Source of the DNA: Microbacterium sufflavum | Lineage (GTDB): Bacteria > Actinomycetota > Actinomycetes > Actinomycetales > Microbacteriaceae | Length of the DNA stretch: 64,000 nucleotides | Assembly (NCBI RefSeq): GCF_023101165.1 | Contig: NZ_CP078076.1 | Coordinates: forward strand, 1,798,001 to 1,862,000 | Reading direction: 5' to 3' | Program-made: the position numbers and the translations under genes | Shown: in pieces, positions 63,947 to 64,000 of the stretch | Layout: every line of letters starts with the position of its first letter | Position numbering within the stretch: the stretch's first letter is position 1 | The notes under the pieces: model-generated | What the model was told of the DNA's origin: nothing | Databases searched by the model: none | What the model saw: only the letters and a program-made list of their open reading frames with translations

Positions 63947-63992
63947 GTCCGGCTAGCCTGGATCCACACGTCCTGTGCTCGAGGGAGACGCC

Positions 63993-64000
63993 ATGAGTGA
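63993..64000 (+). CDS. Start of a further gene, cut by the window end
   Basis: ATGAGTGA at the end of the window is preceded by GAGGGAGACG at ribosome-binding distance. Only two codons are visible; the product cannot be named. Confidence 0.5.

Overview
This 64 kb window is high-GC chromosomal DNA of an actinobacterium, most likely a member of the Microbacteriaceae (Microbacterium-like). The reasons are the frequent GTG starts, the 32-residue bS22-type ribosomal protein, a menaquinone (men) locus, System II cytochrome c maturation, LCP cell-wall ligase, MMPL and YhgE/Pip exporters, and a rpoB-rpoC pair with actinobacterial features. No prophage, transposase, integrase or CRISPR array is visible. 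No gene-free stretch is longer than 300 bases.

Layout. 1-3.5 kb: the end of a TetR-type regulator, an unusual two-domain cyclase-family protein, a BldC-like HTH protein, bS22, a rhodanese/glutaredoxin/Dabb operon and a small orphan secreted four-cysteine protein. 3.6-6.1 kb: a polar amino-acid ABC importer. 6.3-7.0 kb: a roadblock/LC7 protein. 7.1-11.1 kb (minus strand): a second ABC importer of the PotABCD/Fe type. 11.2-14.5 kb: GNAT, TauE/SafE, aspS. 14.6-21.3 kb: DUF5684 protein, histidine phosphatase, then the cytochrome c maturation genes tlpA-ccdA-resB-ccsB, interrupted by a divergent flavoprotein/MerR pair. 21.4-27.0 kb: a YhgE/Pip protein and an MMPL exporter carrying a degenerate ABC-ATPase-like tail, divergent from a TetR regulator across two tandem palindromes. 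27-32.4 kb: menC, a PadR/membrane-protein pair, menB, menE and a methyltransferase. 32.4-36.6 kb: a two-component system followed by an ABC/FtsX exporter. 36.6-41.2 kb: ComB-like, DUF3054, SprT-like, TPR-like, spermidine-synthase-like and LCP proteins. 41.3-47.8 kb: a sugar ABC importer (no ATPase) with a NagZ-like GH3 hydrolase, a MurR/RpiR regulator and a PfkB kinase, consistent with amino-sugar or cell-wall sugar salvage. 47.9-53.5 kb: a peptide ABC importer with a fused double ATPase. 53.5-61.2 kb: rpoB and rpoC. 61.3-64 kb: PfkB kinase, tRNA-Tyr, a BASS-type transporter, an FBP zinc-finger protein and the first codons of another gene.

Regulation that can be read directly: many start codons are preceded by TANNNT 6-7 nt upstream, which indicates leaderless transcripts. 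Several regulators have palindromes in the adjacent intergenic space (BldC-like, MerR, TetR, PadR, and the segment following the NarL-type regulator). Convergent gene pairs are generally separated by strong GC-rich hairpins.

Most worth a second look: the MMPL-pseudoATPase fusion with YhgE partner and twin operators; the RpoB rifampicin-pocket substitutions (His526 to Asn and Ser522 to Ala, E. coli numbering); the 12-codon coupling minigene inside the peptide-importer operon; the MerR promoter whose operator contains the regulator's own start codon; the cyclase-family fusion lacking two metal-binding histidines; and several structured intergenic palindromes. All functional calls come from reading the translated sequence against remembered families; no search was run.
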